Source of the DNA: Paguma larvata
Taxonomy: Eukaryota; Chordata; Mammalia; Carnivora; Viverridae
DNA length: 64,000 bases
Direction: 5' to 3'
Assembly: GCA_030068075.1 (NCBI GenBank)
Contig: CM057833.1
Location: forward strand, 46,643,587-46,707,586
Position 1 is the stretch's first letter. Each line of letters begins with the position of its first letter. The position numbers and the translations under genes are program-made. Positions 1-10,139 of the stretch are shown one piece after another. The notes beneath the pieces were generated by a model that was not told the DNA's origin, searched no databases, and saw only the letters and a list, made by a program, of their open reading frames with translations.

Positions 1-774
1 GCCTCCTGCCTTGGTTTTATTCTTCAGTATTATTTTGGCTATTCGAGGTCTTTTGTGGTTCCATACAAATTTTAGGATTGTTTGCTCTAGCTTTGAGAAG
101 AATGCTGGTGCAATTTTGATTGGAATTGCATTGAATGTGTAGATTGCTTTGGGTAGTATTGCCATTTTGACGATATTTATTCTTCCAATCCATGAGCATG
201 GGATGTTTTTCCATTTCCTTGTGTCTTCCTCAATTTCCTTCATAAGTTTTTTATAGTTTTCAGTGTAGAGGTCTTTCACCTCTTTGGTTAGGTTTATTCC
301 TAAGTATTTTATGGTTTTTGGTGCAATTGTGAAAGGGATTAGCTTCTTTATTTCTCTTTCTGCTGCTTCATTGTTGGTGTATAGAAATGCCACCGATTTC
401 TGTACATTGATTTTGTATCCTGCAACTTTGCTGAAATCATGAATCAGTTCTAGTAGGCTTTTGGTGGATTCCGTCGGGTTTTCCATGTAAAGTATCATGT
501 CATCTGCAAAAAGAGAAAGTTTGACTTCCTCCTTGCCAATCTTGATGCCTTTTATTTTGTTTTGTTGTCTGATTTCTGATGCTAAGACTTCCAGCACTAT
601 GTTAAATAGCAGTGGCGAGAGCGGACACCCCTGTCGTGTTCCTGATCTCAGGGGGAAGGCTTTCAATTTTTCCCCATTGAGGATGATATTAGCTGTGGGC
701 TTTTCATATATGGCTTTTATGATGTTTAAGTATGTTCCTTCTATCCCGACTTTCTCGAGAGTTTTTATTAAGAA
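1..774 (-). pseudogene. LINE-1 ORF2, C-terminal reverse transcriptase segment with intact FADD
   Basis: After the one-base loss near 776 the ORF2 protein continues in another frame. By hand translation that frame has no stop for 258 codons, to base 1 of the window. It contains [20 protein letters not shown], the catalytic box FADD encoded at 499-510, [39 protein letters not shown] and [17 protein letters not shown]. These are reverse transcriptase palm and thumb signatures of L1 ORF2. Because the run starts after a frameshift and has no nearby Met, it is invisible to ATG-based ORF callers. The rest of ORF2, with its Cys-rich tail, lies left of the window. Confidence 0.88.
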
Positions 775-776
775 AG

Positions 777-2507
777 ATGCTGTATTTTGTCAAATGCTTT
801 TTCTGCATCTATTGACAGGATCATATGGTTCTTATCTTTTCTTTTGTTGATGTGATGTATCACGTTGATTGATTTGTGAATATTGAACCAGCCCTGCAAC
901 CCAGGGATGAATCCTACTTGATCATGGTGGATAATTCTCTTTATATGCTGTTGGATTCGATTTGCTAGTATCTTGTTGAGAATTTTTGCATCCATATTCA
1001 TCAGGGATATTGGCCTGTAATTTTCTTTCTTTGCTGGGTCTCTATCTGGTTTGGGAATCAAAGTGATGCTGGCTTCATAGAATGAGTCCGGGAGTTTTCC
1101 TTCCGTTTCAATTTTTTGGAACAGCTTGAGGAGGATAGGAATTAACTCTGTTTTAAATGTCTGGTAAAATTCCGCAGGAAAGCCATCTGGTCCAGGGCTT
1201 TTATTTGCTGGGAGATTTTTAATAACTGATTCTATTTCTTCCCTAGTTATGGGTCTGTTCAAATTTTCTATTTCTTCCCGTTTGAGTTTTGGTAGTGTGT
1301 GGGTATTTAGGAAGCTGTCCATTTCTTCCAGACTGCCAAGTTTGGTGGCATATAATTTTTCATAGTATTCTCTGATGATTGCTTGTATCTCTGAGGGATT
1401 GGTTGTAATTTCTGCCTTTTCATTCACGATTTTATCTATTTGAGTTCTCTCTCTTTTCTTTTTGAGAAGCCTGGCTAGAGGTTTGTCTATTTTGTTTATT
1501 TTTTCAAAGAACCAGCTTTTGGTTTCATTGATCTGTTCCACTACCTTTTCTGTCTCCATATGGTTAATTTGTGCTCTGATCTTTGTTATTTCTCTCTTTC
1601 TGCTGGGCTTGGGTTGTTTTAGTTGATCTGCTTCTAGTTCCTTTAGGCGTGCTGTTAGAATTTGTGTTATTGATTTTTCTTGTTTTTTGAGATGGGCCTG
1701 GATTGCAATATATTTCCCTCTCAGGACTGCTTTTGCTGCGTCCCAGAGCGTTTGGATTGTTGTATTTTCATTTTCATTTGTTTCCATGTATTTTTTAAAT
1801 TCTTCTCTGATGGCTTGGTTGACCCAGTCATCTTTTAGTAGGTTATTTCTTAGCCGCCATGTTCTTGGATATTTTCCAGGCTTTCTCCTGTGGTTGATTT
1901 CAAGTTTCAAAGCATTGTGGTCTGACAGTGTACATGGTATGATCTCAATTCTTTTATATTTATTCAGAGCTTCCCAGTGCCCCAGAATATGGTCTATCTT
2001 GGAAAATGTACCGTGTGCAGTTGAGAAGAACGTAAATTCCTTTGCTTCTGGATGAAGGACCCTAAAGATGTCTGTGAGGCCCATCTGTCCTAATGTGTCC
2101 TTCAGGGCTATTGTTTCTGTGGAGATTTTCTGTTTTGTGGATCTATCCAATTCTGAGAGTGGAGTGTTGAGATCCTCTACTATTAGGACATTTTTATCGA
2201 TGAGGTTGCTAATGTTTGTAATTAGTTGTTTTACAAATTTGGGTGCCCCTGAATTCGGTGCGTAGATATTTACAATTGTTAGCTCTTCCTGCTGGATGGT
2301 CCCTGAGACTATTATATAATGTCCTTCTTCATCTCTTATTACATCGTTCATTTTAAAGTCTAATTTGTCTGATATAAGTGTGGCTACTCCGGCTTTCTTC
2401 TGACTTCCAGTAGCATGGTAGATAGTTCTCCATCCCCTCACTTTCAATCTGAAGGTATCTTCAGGTTTAAGATGAGTTTCTTGAAGACAGCAAATAGATG
2501 GGTCTTG
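777..2507 (-). pseudogene. LINE-1 ORF2, endonuclease and N-terminal reverse transcriptase segment
   Basis: An open frame of 559 codons from the Met at 2447 (768-2447) carries most of the endonuclease and the first half of the reverse transcriptase. Visible motifs (numbered from that Met) are NIYAPN at 60-65, EDLNTP at 91-96 where the family has GDFNTP, SDHNAL at 175-180, [13 protein letters not shown] at 417-429, [20 protein letters not shown] at about 476-495, DQVGFIPG at 509-516 and [12 protein letters not shown] at 545-556 (first catalytic Asp). The endonuclease catalytic Asp and Asn of the GDFN box are kept, but its Gly and Phe are replaced. The frame ends in a premature stop at 768-770 after a one-base loss near 775-777. 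Confidence 0.92.
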
Positions 2508-2676
2508 TTTTTTTAATCCATTCTGTTATCCTGTGTCTTTTGATTGGCGCATTTAGTCCATTTACATTCAGTGTTAATATTGAAAAATATGGGCTTACAG
2601 TCACTGTATTATCTGTAAGTTTCATGTTTGTAAGCCTGTCCCTGGCAGTTTGTGTTCTTTGCAACCTTGTCTTCAT
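2508..2676 (-). pseudogene. LINE-1 ORF2, N-terminal segment (start of endonuclease domain)
   Basis: This is the first piece of ORF2, which encodes an endonuclease/reverse transcriptase. It shows the conserved opening [21 protein letters not shown] of the apurinic-like endonuclease. The start could be the ATG that overlaps the ORF1 stop (2676-2674) or the in-frame Met at 2625. The frame breaks in an A-run on the minus strand (T-run 2508-2514 on the plus strand): seven A are present where the family reading (WIKKQDP) needs six. The shift leads to a stop at 2467. The downstream frame then resumes the correct protein. Confidence 0.88.
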
Positions 2677-3566
2677 AGAATGCCCCTCAGGATCTCTTGC
2701 AGTGCTGGCTTATTTGTGATAAATTCTTTCAGTTTTTGTTTGTTGGGAAAAACCTTGATCTCTCCTTCTATTCTGAACGACAGGCTAGCCGGATACAGAA
2801 TTCTTGGTTGCATGTCCTTCTTGCTCATCACATTGAAGATATCCTGCCATTCCTTTCTGGCTTGCCAAGTTTCTGTAGATAAGTCTGCTACTACCCTTAT
2901 AGGTCTCCCTTTGTATGTTAGGGTTCTTTTGTCCCTAGTGGCTTTCAGGATTCTCTCCCTATCTTTGTATTTTGCCAGCTTCACTATGATGTGCCGTGCA
3001 GAAGGTCTATTCAAGTTATGTCTGAGGGGAGTTCTCTGTGCCTCTTGGATTTCCATGCCCGTTTCCTTCCTCATGTTGGGGAAGTTCTCAGCAATGATTT
3101 GTTCAAGAACCCCTTCGACTCCTTTCTCTCTCTCTTCTTCCTCTGGAACTCCTATGATACGGATATTGTTTCTTTTGAGTGCATCGCTCAGCTCTCGAAT
3201 TCTCCTTTCCTGTTCCTGGATCAGCTTCTCTCTCTTTTTATCTGCTTCCTCTTTTTCAATGATTTTGTCTTCTAATGCGCTAACCCTTTCCTCTACCTCT
3301 TCAATCCGTGCTGTGGCTGCTTCCAGTTTCCCCTGTATTTCTTCCAATGTCTTCTTTAATTCTTCCTGACCGTTTTTAAGGTCCTTGAACTCTGCTGCGC
3401 GGGACCCCTTGCATTCATCTAAGCTTTTTTCAAGGCCAGCAATTAGTTTTATGATTATCATTCTATATTCAAGTTCTGTTATGTTGCTTATATCTGTTTT
3501 CATTAATTCTTGAGCTGTCACTGCTTCTTGTAGATTCTTTTGAGGAGAATTCTTCTGTCTCGTCAT
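2673..3566 (-). CDS. LINE-1 ORF1 protein, complete (297 aa)
   Basis: ORF1p is the trimeric RNA-binding chaperone that coats L1 RNA in cytoplasmic particles. The chosen start is the Met of MTRQKNSPQK; the frame stays open 35 codons upstream, but that part reads as 5' UTR. Residues about 45-130 are Glu/Lys-rich with heptad spacing (coiled coil). Residues about 132-225 form the RRM-like domain, opening with NNIRIIGVPEE. Residues about 226-297 are the C-terminal RNA-binding domain. The length is a little below the 338 aa of the human protein, and no internal stop or frameshift is present. The TGA stop overlaps an ATG that is in frame with ORF2 (ATGA at 2673-2676). Whether it is expressed depends on a promoter, and little of the 5' UTR is visible. 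Confidence 0.93.
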   Translation of the reverse strand: MTRQKNSPQKNLQEAVTAQELMKTDISNITELEYRMIIIKLIAGLEKSLDECKGSRAAEFKDLKNGQEELKKTLEEIQGKLEAATARIEEVEERVSALEDKIIEKEEADKKREKLIQEQERRIRELSDALKRNNIRIIGVPEEEEREKGVEGVLEQIIAENFPNMRKETGMEIQEAQRTPLRHNLNRPSARHIIVKLAKYKDRERILKATRDKRTLTYKGRPIRVVADLSTETWQARKEWQDIFNVMSKKDMQPRILYPASLSFRIEGEIKVFPNKQKLKEFITNKPALQEILRGIL

Positions 3567-3665
3567 TTTGGCTGGATGTGTTATGGGTTGTTTCTTGAAG
3601 TTGCCCTGGAAAGGAAAACTGCCTTGGGCCTCACCACCCCAACCAGCCTTCAGGCACCTCAGTAT

Positions 3666-3770
3666 TGCCAAAGTAATTTTAAAAAGCAGACCACCACCAC
3701 CAACAACAAAAGGTCATGGTCTGATAACTAGTAACATTTAATAATTGTCAGCTATTATTATTTAAAAATT
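3666..3770. other. Short unique junction between L1 and SINE
   Basis: A/T-rich sequence with an ACC/ACA-rich stretch (about 3690-3707). It could be flanking DNA or the last bases of the L1 5' UTR. No gene seen. Confidence 0.4.
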
Positions 3771-3977
3771 TTTTTTTTAATGTTTGTTTATTTTTGAGAG
3801 AGAGACAACGTGAGAGCAGGGGAGGGGCAGAAAGAGAGGGAGACTCAGAATCCGAAACAGGCTCCAGGCTCTGAGCTGTCAGCACAGAGCCCGATGTGGG
3901 GCTTGGACTCGGGAATTGCAAGGTCATGAACTGAGCCGAAGTCAGATGCTTAGCCGACTGAGCCACCCAGGCGCCCC
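3771..3977 (-). mobile_element. Felid tRNA-Lys SINE (SINEC_Fc type)
   Basis: On the minus strand the element runs from the head GGGGCGCCTGGGTGGCTC (plus strand GAGCCACCCAGGCGCCCC, ending 3977) through the A/B-box tRNA-derived part, a pyrimidine-rich stretch and a tail that reads as a T-run near 3771 on the plus strand. It is full length (about 207 bp) with moderate divergence. No clean target duplication was seen. Confidence 0.93.
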
Positions 3978-4069
3978 AATATCATTTATTATTATACTTT
4001 ATTTTGTATTTTACTTTATGGCTTTATGGCAGACTGATGTATATATTCTTTTTTTTTTTAAGAGAAACT

Positions 4070-4255
4070 TTTTTTTTTTCAAATGTTTATTTATTTTTGG
4101 GAGAGAGAGAGAGTGGACAGAGGAGAAGCAGAGAAGGGTGGTACAGAGGATCCAAAATGGGTTCTGCACTCATAGCAGCGAGCCCGATGCAAACTGTGAG
4201 ATCGTGACCTGAGCCAAAGTTGGACGCTCAACTGACTGAGCCACCCAGGTGCCCC
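4070..4255 (-). mobile_element. Felid SINE, diverged
   Basis: Full-length minus-strand copy, with head at 4239-4255 and T-run tail at 4070-4079. Flanks TGATGTATATATTCTT (4035-4050) and CGTGTATATTTTCTTT (4255-4270) look like an eroded target duplication. It lies only about 90 bp from the preceding SINE in the same orientation. Confidence 0.9.
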
Positions 4256-4439
4256 CGTGTATATTTTCTTTATTTGATCTATGGCATGGACTTGTGGGAT
4301 AAATATTACTCTTTGCCACATCTCACAGTTGAGTACGCAAGCCTCGAGAAATGAAATGATTGTCCACAGGGATTAGGACTGTGTCTTCAGTGCAGGTTCA
4401 CATGGCTCTAAATCGCATCTTGTTTTTTTTTTTCCTGCT

Positions 4440-4595
4440 CTCCCACGTTCCTTCTCGTTTGGACTGATGGATTTTTAGTTTGCTAAGAGCAGGGACCAGA
4501 TCCTTCTGTCCATACCTGGATGTTGTATCCCCAGAGCCAAACACCGTGTTAGGCGTGGACATCCTACTCAATAAATAGTTGCTAAATAAATTCCT
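4440..4595 (+). repeat. L2 3'-end fragment
   Basis: The phrases AGAGCAGGGACCAGATC and CTCAATAAATAGTTGCTAAATAAA match the conserved end of L2 (the 'length of gene' type tail used also by MIR). Diverged and inactive. Confidence 0.55.
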
Positions 4596-5274
4596 GTTTC
4601 CTGGTCAGAGCCAGACTTATGGCTGGGGCAGTGAGGCCCACATGCCGAGCTGTTCTGCTGCCAGTCTTCCTGACCACTGTGCAGCGGCGTCAGCTACATC
4701 TAGGTGTTTTTAGTGTAGCCAGGGAGGCAAGAGCAAGATTGCGAAGTTTGGCTGCTTTTATGCCTGCATGGAATGATTCAATACAAACCAAAAATTGAAA
4801 CACTCTCATAGTGACTAAAATACACCTATTGAAGGGAAATACTGTCTTTAGAAAAGACACAAAAAAAGACAATGTGTTTAGTGTGTGTCCTGATAAAGGT
4901 ACCCATTATTAGCACAGTCAGCCTCATTGAGGTGCACTGCCACCTTGGTGATCTGGAGGCTCAGGGTAGATAGTTGATTGAGGCAAGGGAGGAGACAGGC
5001 CAAAAGTTAGGAAAGATGCTAGACAGGATTCATCTGGAAAGATAAGTCAGTCTCATTTCTCTAAACATTTGGTTTTACTCTTTTTTTTTTCCTCCAAAAT
5101 AAGAATAACTGTTCTGTTGTTGTAGGGACATATTTATTTAATCGGTAAAACAAACTTTTTTTTGGTAACTACTGTGTAGAAGACAGTGTGCTTGGTGATG
5201 AAGACAGAGTGGAAGCCAAGAGTATATCCTTTATCTCAAGTTACTCCCAAGTCCACCCAAGCAAGAGGCTATGA
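4596..5274. other. Unique noncoding sequence
   Basis: No recognisable gene, RNA or repeat. Short open frames here are chance runs. T-rich patches at 5080-5092 and 5154-5163. Confidence 0.5.
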
Positions 5275-5500
5275 AAGACATTTTCCCCAACATTTTATTA
5301 TCATAATCTTCAAACATACAGAAAAGTTGGAAGAATTTTATAGTGAATACTCAGAACCATCACCTGGATTCTGCAATTAACCTTTTACTGAACTTGCTTT
5401 GGCATGTGTATGTCCATCCATCTGCCCCTCTATCCATCTGTCAGTCACCTTAAGTTTTTGCAGTAAGTTGAGACATCATTACACTTGTGAAAGCAGTTTG
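5275..5500. repeat. Ancient L1M-type fragment
   Basis: Resembles the module in old mammalian L1 3' regions: cataaTCTTCAAACATACAGAAAAG, then an 'accatcacctggattctgcaattaacc' type stretch, then a 'gtaagttgagacatcattacac' type stretch. The same module recurs at 25185-25470 and 51060-51300. Orientation not assigned. Confidence 0.5.
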
Positions 5501-5564
5501 AAATGTTAAAGACCCTTTACCTTTTTGAGATACTTACTAAATTCTGTTTAAGATATTGACTCTG

Positions 5565-5786
5565 GGGGCGCCTGGGTGGCTCAGTCGGTTAAGTGTCCGA
5601 CTTCAGCTCAGGTCATGATCTCACAGTCCGTGAGTTCAAGCCCCGCATCCGGCTCTGTGCTGATAGCTCAGAGCCTGGAGCCTGCTTCGATTCTGTGTCT
5701 CCCTCTCTCTCTGCCCCTTCCCTGCTCATGCTTTGTCTCTCCTGCTCTCAAAAATAAATAAAACATTAAAAAAATATAAAAAAAAA
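5565..5786 (+). mobile_element. Felid SINE with perfect 15-bp target duplication
   Basis: Plus-strand full-length SINE with head, tRNA-like part, CT-rich segment and an A-rich tail containing AAATAAATAAA. It is flanked by identical copies of AAGATATTGACTCTG at 5550-5564 and 5787-5801. The A-leading perfect duplication shows L1-mediated insertion and a fairly recent date. Confidence 0.96.
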
Positions 5787-5854
5787 AAGATATTGACTCT
5801 GTTTGATTGCTAGCTACAAACATCATCAACACCTGTACTTTATGTTATTTTAAT

Positions 5855-6060
5855 TTATTTATAAATATTTATTAAATATCTACCGTGTGGTTTTAAGTTT
5901 GCTATCTTAATTCTTATGAAAGTCCTGTGAGGTAGATGTTATCACTTCCTTTGCAGATAATAAAAGGTGAAGATAAAGGAAGTTAAATAGATTACCACAT
6001 AGTGATAAGTGGTAATCCAGTACAGATGAGCTGCTTGGGTAGAAAGAGCTAGTTCCCCTA
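5855..6060 (-). repeat. MIR fragment
   Basis: Contains 'gtcctgtgaggtagatgtta' and 'aaggaagttaaatagattacc', the minus-strand form of the MIR core. Old and diverged. Confidence 0.55.
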
Positions 6061-7185
6061 GTTTAAATTTCAAATCCTAGATAACACATTTGTTTGATTG
6101 AAATTTTGAAGTTAAATATGAATTCCAAAATGAAAAGTTATCTAAGTTGTCCTGAGATAGACTCACAATTAAAGAATCGTGCCTGAGACCCTCCACTGCA
6201 CAAATTCCAACCCATTTTCTTTGTCCTTGTCTAGCACATTTGATCCCTCTTAAAGAGGTGGCCTCTTCCTCCCCTTGGCATTCACGTTAAGCGTTTGTAG
6301 TTCGAAAAAATGAGTAAATGATTTAACTAGTACCTTACCTCGTTCGAACCTGAGGGTCCCGGAAGCATGTCTGTAGCTAAGACCTCACTCAAGGATTATC
6401 TCTGTGCATCATGCTGTGGCCTTTCTGTTGACTGAACGATAAAGTAATGCAGGGGATCTCCTTAAAAGCTCATGTCTCCTGAATCCTTCCTGCAGGAGAG
6501 GCTACGACCTTAGTAAGGAAGTCTGGTCTCAACTCTACAGCCCCATCAGTACCCATACACGCACCCTCTTAAAAAGCTGCTTTAGTTTGGCTTCCAAGCT
6601 TTGTAATCTTCAACAGTCAGTGTCTTTTGGCTCAAAAATGCAAGTCTAGGGAGTGTTCAGAGGGAATGAGAGAGCTGCCTGAATAAGTGGCTCTGCCTTC
6701 CCTGGCTTCTGTCTCCCATTTGGGCTTTGCCAAAGGGTCTGAACTGTGGTGCAGAGAGATTTTCTCCCAGTAATGCTACATGTATGTATAGAGTATTAGA
6801 GGTTGCCCAAATAAAGCAAAACAAGCAATTAGGAAATGAGTAGGAAATCTCCCTGCCAATTAATTATTCATAATATTTTCAATAATGATTTTATCTTCCC
6901 CAATATAATTATTATTTATTGCTTCATCATTGATTAGTGAAATTTATTGGTCATGGACTAGCACCAGTCCATGGCCTGGCATTTGGGAGCAACTGGTCAC
7001 CACGACCCCTGAAGTTCTCCTGCAAAGCTGGCATTCTTTGGATCTAAGATAGATGAGAAGAGAATCAGGACCCGAGTGAACCCTGTTGCAGTTGTCTTGG
7101 CATGGGGCTGTGTGGTCTGGCTTTGGCTGGGGGTCAGAGACAAGCCCATGGACCTGAGAAAGAGAGTGAATCACTGTGCAAGTAT
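6061..7185. other. Mostly unique noncoding sequence
   Basis: No gene recognised. The stretch 6945-7020 (GGACTAGCACCAGTCCATGG and following) vaguely recalls a hAT-type DNA transposon end and may be a relic of one; this is a weak call. Confidence 0.4.
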
Positions 7186-7189
7186 TTAC

Positions 7190-7425
7190 TGAGCACCTCC
7201 CTTGTCCTGGGAAGCAGCAACTGGACAGTAGTGTATTGGCCTTGGAATTCAAGTGGCTGGGGTTTCACTCAGCTTTTCCCTTACTCTCTGCATGATCTTG
7301 GGCAATTCTCTTCTCCATGGACCTTCAGTTCCTGCCTGTAAAATGGTATTAGTGGCAGTATTGTGTCTCTGTGTCTTAGAAGGTATTCAGTAAGCTGTAG
7401 AGTGCTGGTATAGTGATGTATTTTT
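7190..7425 (+). repeat. MIR element
   Basis: Shows the MIR order: 'ctctgcatgatcttgggcaa', then 'ccttcagttcctgcctgtaa' and 'aatggtattagtggcag'. Ancient tRNA-derived SINE, inactive. Confidence 0.6.
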
Positions 7426-7900
7426 TGATGAGTGTGACAGAAGTAGTTAATTTTTTGAAACGGGAATTAGGGCTTTTTTTCATATACTTCTGTCTAGATG
7501 CAGGTAAGAAGGCCAAGAGTGACGGGAAAATTCATATTGTTTTGGGGGCAGGCACTTAAAAAAAAAAGTGTGCTTTATCTCTACCGACAACTTGGGGCAT
7601 GAGTTTTACTGTCCTGTTTGAACAGGTGGCAACAGGCTGAGAAGGTTCACCTCATGCAGCCCATGAGTGGTCAAGCCGGGATCTAAGTCAAAATTACTCA
7701 AGTGTGTGCTCATAACAGCTCACAGGCCAAGGGCTGGGGAGAGGAGAAGAGCTTGAAAGAGAGTAAAATCCATCCTCAGATGCCCCAAGTGGATGTTTCC
7801 AGAGAATTCTACTCACGGTATTATTGGTGACTTATGGGTCTGGTCTTCAGCAGCAAACAGGCTCAGGATAATGGCTATAAGAATGAGGACACATTTTATT
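7426..7900. other. Unique noncoding sequence
   Basis: Nothing recognisable beyond an A10 run at 7558-7567. Confidence 0.45.
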
Positions 7901-7904
7901 TTAG

Positions 7905-8106
7905 TTCTTTTTTAATTTTTTTTAATGTTTTTTATTTTTATTTTTTATTTTGAGAGAGAGAGAGAGAGATAGAGAATCCTAAGCAGTCTCTACATGCTGT
8001 GAGCCCGGTGATCAATGCAGGGGCTTGGTATTGTGAACTGTGAGATCATGACCTGAGCTTAAATCAAGAGTCAGACGCTTAATCAATTGAGCTGTCCAGG
8101 TGCCCC
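7905..8106 (-). mobile_element. Older felid SINE
   Basis: Minus-strand copy with a decayed head (GAGCTGTCCAGGTGCCCC, ending 8106). Flanks AATGAGGACACATTTTA (starting 7882) and AATGAGTACCCATTTTA (starting 8108) form a target duplication with two differences, so it is older than the 5565 copy. Confidence 0.9.
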
Positions 8107-8177
8107 AAATGAGTACCCATTTTAGAAGTCTAAGAACAGGGTGTGCTAATCAGTTCCCACCAGAATCAATCAGGGAC

Positions 8178-8500
8178 ATTCATTCATTCAGCAAACATTT
8201 ATTGGCAATGGACTTTATTCCAGGTACTTTGTAAAGTGCTGAAAACATAGCAGTAAACATTAGAAGCCCTGTCCTTAAACTGCTTATATTCTAGAAGAGG
8301 CACAAGAGCAGAAATATAGTCACAGTGCACTGTAAGTGGGATGGAATTCGGGTCCCTGTGAAAGTACGCCCCACTTAGGGAAGGCGAGTCAGGAGGAGGT
8401 GGTGTGGCCGGGGCTGATTGTGGAGGGGCGGTAGGTAAGCCCTCAGATGGGGCGGCTTGCAGCAGGCAGGTCAGGTAGGTGGACTGGCACTGGAAAGGTC
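8178..8500 (-). repeat. L2 3'-end fragment
   Basis: Begins TTCATTCATTCAGCAAACAT and continues with 'ttattccaggtactttgtaa', 'aaacatagcagtaaacatta' and 'actgcttatattctagaaga'. This is the standard minus-strand reading of the L2 3' end. Confidence 0.8.
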
Positions 8501-9360
8501 TGACAATAGGAGGAAAGAGACCTCCGTGGGGCTCCAAGTGCAGTATGTGGGAAGGCAGTTCAGGAAGTCAGAAAGCACCTTTTGAGTTCCATCTGTGTAT
8601 TCAATGCTCTTCACGATGGGAGTTTTCCTTTTGCACATGGACAGAGCCAGTGTACCCCAGCCACAGTCAGAGAAAAGCTGGAAACTATCTGCCCCGCCTT
8701 TTCCGACTCTCCTGTCTCAAGGGCCTGGAGCTGGAACCCAGTGCTCACATGGCTGCAGTGTCCTCCCTCGGCAGAGGAGAAGTGTCCTCATTTCCGTCAC
8801 ATCAGGACCAGACTAGACAGCGCCCCAGAGAATGAGGCGGTAAATTAACCCCTCTTGTCCAGGAGGGTGGGACTGAACACCAGGCTCTTTCCACCTCTCC
8901 CTTGGTGGGCGTGTGACTCAGAGGCGGTGACATCAGCCATGACTTCATTCGCCCAGAGGAGAGACAGTGTGCAGACTGAGAGCGGGCTCTGGCTTCTGCC
9001 CTTCCTTCTCCATCGTTTGTCTCATCAGGGACATTGCCGTGGTCCTGCTGTTGTTTTCCACACATCTTTTTCTTTTTTCTTTTTGTTCTGGCTTTCTCAT
9101 TGTATTCATTTCTCATGTTTACCTATGTGTATACTTTGCCCCGTCTCCCCTTTCTCTGTCCATCTTTTGCTTTTGTCTTTATTTTCTTCTTCTTCCTCTT
9201 CCTTTCTAAAACTGTATTCAGAAACCACCCCATCCAGGACTGATGGTGGCTTCCATTCTCTCCTGACCTGAGTGTCTAATACAAATTCAGATTTCTTCTT
9301 ACTGTACTTCAACATACCTCACTCAGGCTGAACTTATCAGGACTCCTTTTCCATGGCCAG
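8501..9360. other. Unique noncoding sequence with pyrimidine-rich tract
   Basis: No gene recognised. 9060-9215 is strongly T/C-rich on the plus strand, which explains the hydrophobic chance frames there. Confidence 0.5.
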
Positions 9361-9364
9361 GGAT

Positions 9365-9715
9365 CTAGTTGATGCTTCTCCTGAACTTTTCTCAGCCAGT
9401 TGTGCCAGCTGGACCACCCTCCTCCCCCATCTCCCATGATCCTGGCCTTCCCTCCGCGCTGAGGTCAGACACTACCTCCCACATAATGCCTTCCTTTGGC
9501 TGTTTGCCCACAGCTATCTCTTTCTATCATGACTCTGCAGCATCCTTAGTTTGTAACAGGTATTGTCAAACTTGAATTATTCTGTACTGTTCATACACCT
9601 TCCAAGAGTTTCATATGTAGACCCTTTGCCTCTCCTACCCAATAAGCAATGTGAGGATCAGAGCCAGCAGATGCCTGCCTTTCATGCAGGGTCCTAGCAC
9701 ACACCCGGCCACAAA
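9365..9715 (+). repeat. L2 fragment
   Basis: Plus-strand L2 3' half: 'agctggaccaccctcctccc', a diverged 'tcagacactacctcccacat' segment, and near the end 'agacccttttgcc'/'caataagcaatgtgaggatc'-like sequence. Confidence 0.6.
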
Positions 9716-9739
9716 CCAGGGATGACAGACAGATTGTAG

Positions 9740-9910
9740 CATGGTCAGTAACTATTTCATTTGAGAAATAATGATTTCATGTGCACTGTAGGGATACAGC
9801 TGAGTAAATCATGATCCTCTCCTTAGAGGAGCAAATAGTCCAGTTGGAGAGACAAGCTCCCACATAATTTGAGAAGAGTAAGGATCATGGAGGAAACGGA
9901 CAGTTACTGG
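9740..9910 (-). repeat. L2 fragment
   Basis: Minus-strand reading with 'actgtagggatacagctgag' and 'ccttagaggagcaaatagtc' followed by a gagacaa segment. Confidence 0.6.
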
Positions 9911-9929
9911 GGATGTGCCAGGATGGGCA

Positions 9930-10085
9930 CATTAATATGTATGAGCTCACTGAGTTGAATCCTACTAACAGTACTAGAGTTACACCTCGCTGTAGATGAA
10001 CATGAGACCCGTAGATATTAGGTGACTCCTGGCCAGAAGTAACACAACCAACGGGTAGAAGAACCAAAGTTTGAACCGAGATGTG
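9930..10085 (-). repeat. MIR fragment
   Basis: Contains 'attaggtgactcctggccag' and 'accaaagtttgaaccgagat', a diverged minus-strand MIR. Confidence 0.5.
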
Positions 10086-10139
10086 TCAATCTCTGAAGCT
10101 CCTGCTCCTTCCTGAAGGTGGAAACCGGTCATGCTATTG

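Larger units (their letters stand above)
1..3665 (-). mobile_element. Young LINE-1 (felid/carnivore L1), cut by left window edge
   Basis: Read on the minus strand this is a non-LTR retrotransposon in the order short 5' UTR remnant (about 3567-3665), ORF1 (3566-2673), then ORF2 (from 2676 leftwards past base 1). The ORF2 C-terminus, 3' UTR and poly(A) lie outside the window, so no target-site duplication can be tested. Both proteins are easily recognised. The coding damage found is two 1-nt frameshifts, so the copy is young. The right edge near 3665 is judged from where L1-like sequence stops; only about 100 bases of 5' UTR seem to be left, so the copy is probably 5' truncated and promoterless. 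It is autonomous-type in origin but not functional as written. Confidence 0.93.

Noticed and set aside
497..3369. Long plus-strand frames opposite the L1
   Set aside because: Antisense shadows of ORF1 and ORF2; the minus-strand proteins are clearly the real ones.
5565..5700. tRNA-like A and B boxes inside SINEs considered as tRNA genes
   Set aside because: They are the tRNA-Lys-derived heads of SINEs, with diverged stems and a SINE body and A-tail.
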